The notes beneath the pieces were generated by a model. The model had not been told where the DNA came from. It made no database searches and saw nothing but the letters and a program-made list of their open reading frames with translations. Both the position numbers and the translations under genes were made by a program. Of a stretch of DNA of 64,000 nt, positions 63,125 through 64,000 are shown in pieces (position 1 is the stretch's first letter; every line of letters begins with the position of its first letter). The DNA is from Leptolyngbya sp. O-77 (GTDB lineage: Bacteria > Cyanobacteriota > Cyanobacteriia > Elainellales > Elainellaceae): positions 3,261,001 to 3,325,000 of the forward strand of contig NZ_AP017367.1 in the NCBI RefSeq assembly GCF_001548395.1. The letters run 5' to 3'.

Positions 63125-64000
63125 ACCTGTTCTCCAGTCTTAAAAGTACCGACAGAGGCTTGCAGTTCACGTGCCACCTCGACCGTTTCTGCCAGCGCCT
63201 CAGAAATCTTCCGCGACGAGTCAGAAGTCAACTCCGACACCTGAGCGACCTCCTGCATCAGCATCGCCACGGCCGCAGAAGTTTCCACCTGAGACACCGT
63301 TGCTTCCGAAATTGACTGCACTAGCTCGTCAATTTGACGCGACAGATCCAGAATTTGCGCCAAGTTTTGTTTTGCATCTTCCACGTAGTGCGTACCCTCG
63401 ACCACCTTGCTGGTGCTCTGCTCCATCGCTTCCACCACCTCCACCGTTTCCTGCTGAATGGCTTCCACAATGCGCTCGATTTCCTTGGTTGCATCCGCAG
63501 ATCGCGCCGCCAGCTCGCCCACCTCTTCTGCCACCACGGCAAAGCCCTGACCCTCTTCGCCTGCGCGAGCCGCCTCAATCCCGGCGTTAATCGCCAGCAA
63601 GTTGGTTTGCATGGCGATCTGGTTAATCAGCGACACAGCCTTTGAAATTTGCTGCGACGACTCACCCAAGCGCTTCACCTTCTTCGAGGTTTCTCCGATG
63701 ATTTCTCGCAGATTCAAAATATTTTGCACCGTCAAATCCATCGCGCTGCCGCTGACCTCTGCGGTAGCCGAGGCAGTATGCGCCACCGTGGCCGCCTGCT
63801 GCGCCCGCTGGGAAACCTGCTGAATTGAGTGCGTCATTGCCCCCACCGAGTCCATGATGCGCGTGGTTTCCTCGGCTTGCTTGAGAGCTGCATTTGCCAG
63901 GGCAGCAATAGCGCTTTCGTTTTGTCCGAGCGACTCGTTCACCTGGTTGGCGGAGCGTTTCACCTGGGTCACAATCTGGCGCAGGCTCTCAATAATCGAG
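63121..64000 (-). CDS. Methyl-accepting chemotaxis protein, C-terminal part (5' partial)
   Basis: The frame is open to the window edge (SIIESLRQIVTQVKRSANQV), so the N-terminal sensor is missing. The signalling hairpin tip reads INQIAMQTNLLAINAGIEAA and GEEGQGFAVVAEEVGELA, typical of PilJ/HmpD-like receptors. It would cap the kinase-CheW complex encoded downstream. It ends GTFKTGEQV with the stop TAG provided by the MITE end. Confidence 0.93.
   Translation of the reverse strand, partial: SIIESLRQIVTQVKRSANQVNESLGQNESAIAALANAALKQAEETTRIMDSVGAMTHSIQQVSQRAQQAATVAHTASATAEVSGSAMDLTVQNILNLREIIGETSKKVKRLGESSQQISKAVSLINQIAMQTNLLAINAGIEAARAGEEGQGFAVVAEEVGELAARSADATKEIERIVEAIQQETVEVVEAMEQSTSKVVEGTHYVEDAKQNLAQILDLSRQIDELVQSISEATVSQVETSAAVAMLMQEVAQVSELTSDSSRKISEALAETVEVARELQASVGTFKTGEQV

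Overview
The window comes from a cyanobacterium. It carries photosystem II genes (psbB for CP47, psbT, psbM), a cyAbrB-type regulator, a c6-type cytochrome beside a type-II NAD(P)H dehydrogenase, a y-type thioredoxin, and very many copies of the cyanobacterial HIP1 octamer GCGATCGC. The GC-rich sequence, the gene set and the intergenic repeats suggest a filamentous Leptolyngbya/Thermoleptolyngbya-like lineage, but that placement is inference. Most of the window is ordinary chromosomal housekeeping; no prophage, plasmid or CRISPR array was seen.

Layout. 0-7 kb: GT61 glycosyltransferase (5' cut by the window edge), mobA, a DJ-1/PfpI protein, a methylglyoxal synthase-lipid kinase fusion, a GH57 glucanase and an Nfu scaffold. 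7.3-8.7 kb: a two-gene SLOG (LSDAT)/SLATT (DUF4231) cassette, the best candidate for a poorly described signalling or defence system. 8.8-15.4 kb: HAD hydrolase, ndbB-like dehydrogenase, c6-type cytochrome, a MacB-type permease and HlyD adaptor, two small conserved proteins. 16.2-24.6 kb: cyAbrB, an SGNH-like protein, rplU-rpmA, fabG, thioredoxin, GT39, a class V aminotransferase, tRNA-Asn. 24.8-36.6 kb: NYN RNase-like protein, DUF3172, amidase, a J-domain/TPR/WD40 fusion, a GbsR/MarR regulator with a complete adaptor-permease-ATPase exporter, and ugd plus uxs, which together make UDP-xylose. 37-42 kb: psbM, a 2Fe-2S protein, psbB-psbT, pyrG. 42-51.9 kb: secreted PPC protein, D,D-carboxypeptidase, AEC transporter, a stand-alone MshEN (c-di-GMP-binding type) protein, sugar ABC permease, transglutaminase pair, aroA and a proA-like gene. 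52-58.5 kb: two copies of an IS5-family element, one splitting a pyruvate-kinase-like gene. 59-64 kb: CheW, a large CheA-REC hybrid kinase and a methyl-accepting protein, a pilus- or phototaxis-type chemosensory operon.

Two features cut across the window. First, at least eight genes, including indispensable ones (psbB, pyrG, aroA), are broken by one-base indels mostly in short homopolymer runs. Consensus error is the simplest explanation, and broken genes here should not be read as real pseudogenes without checking. Second, the intergenic spaces are rich in repeats: a 110-bp MITE in two inverted copies, telomere-like CCCCTAA tracts directly after three stop codons (G-quadruplex-capable in the mRNA), and long GA/CT tracts in inverted orientation.
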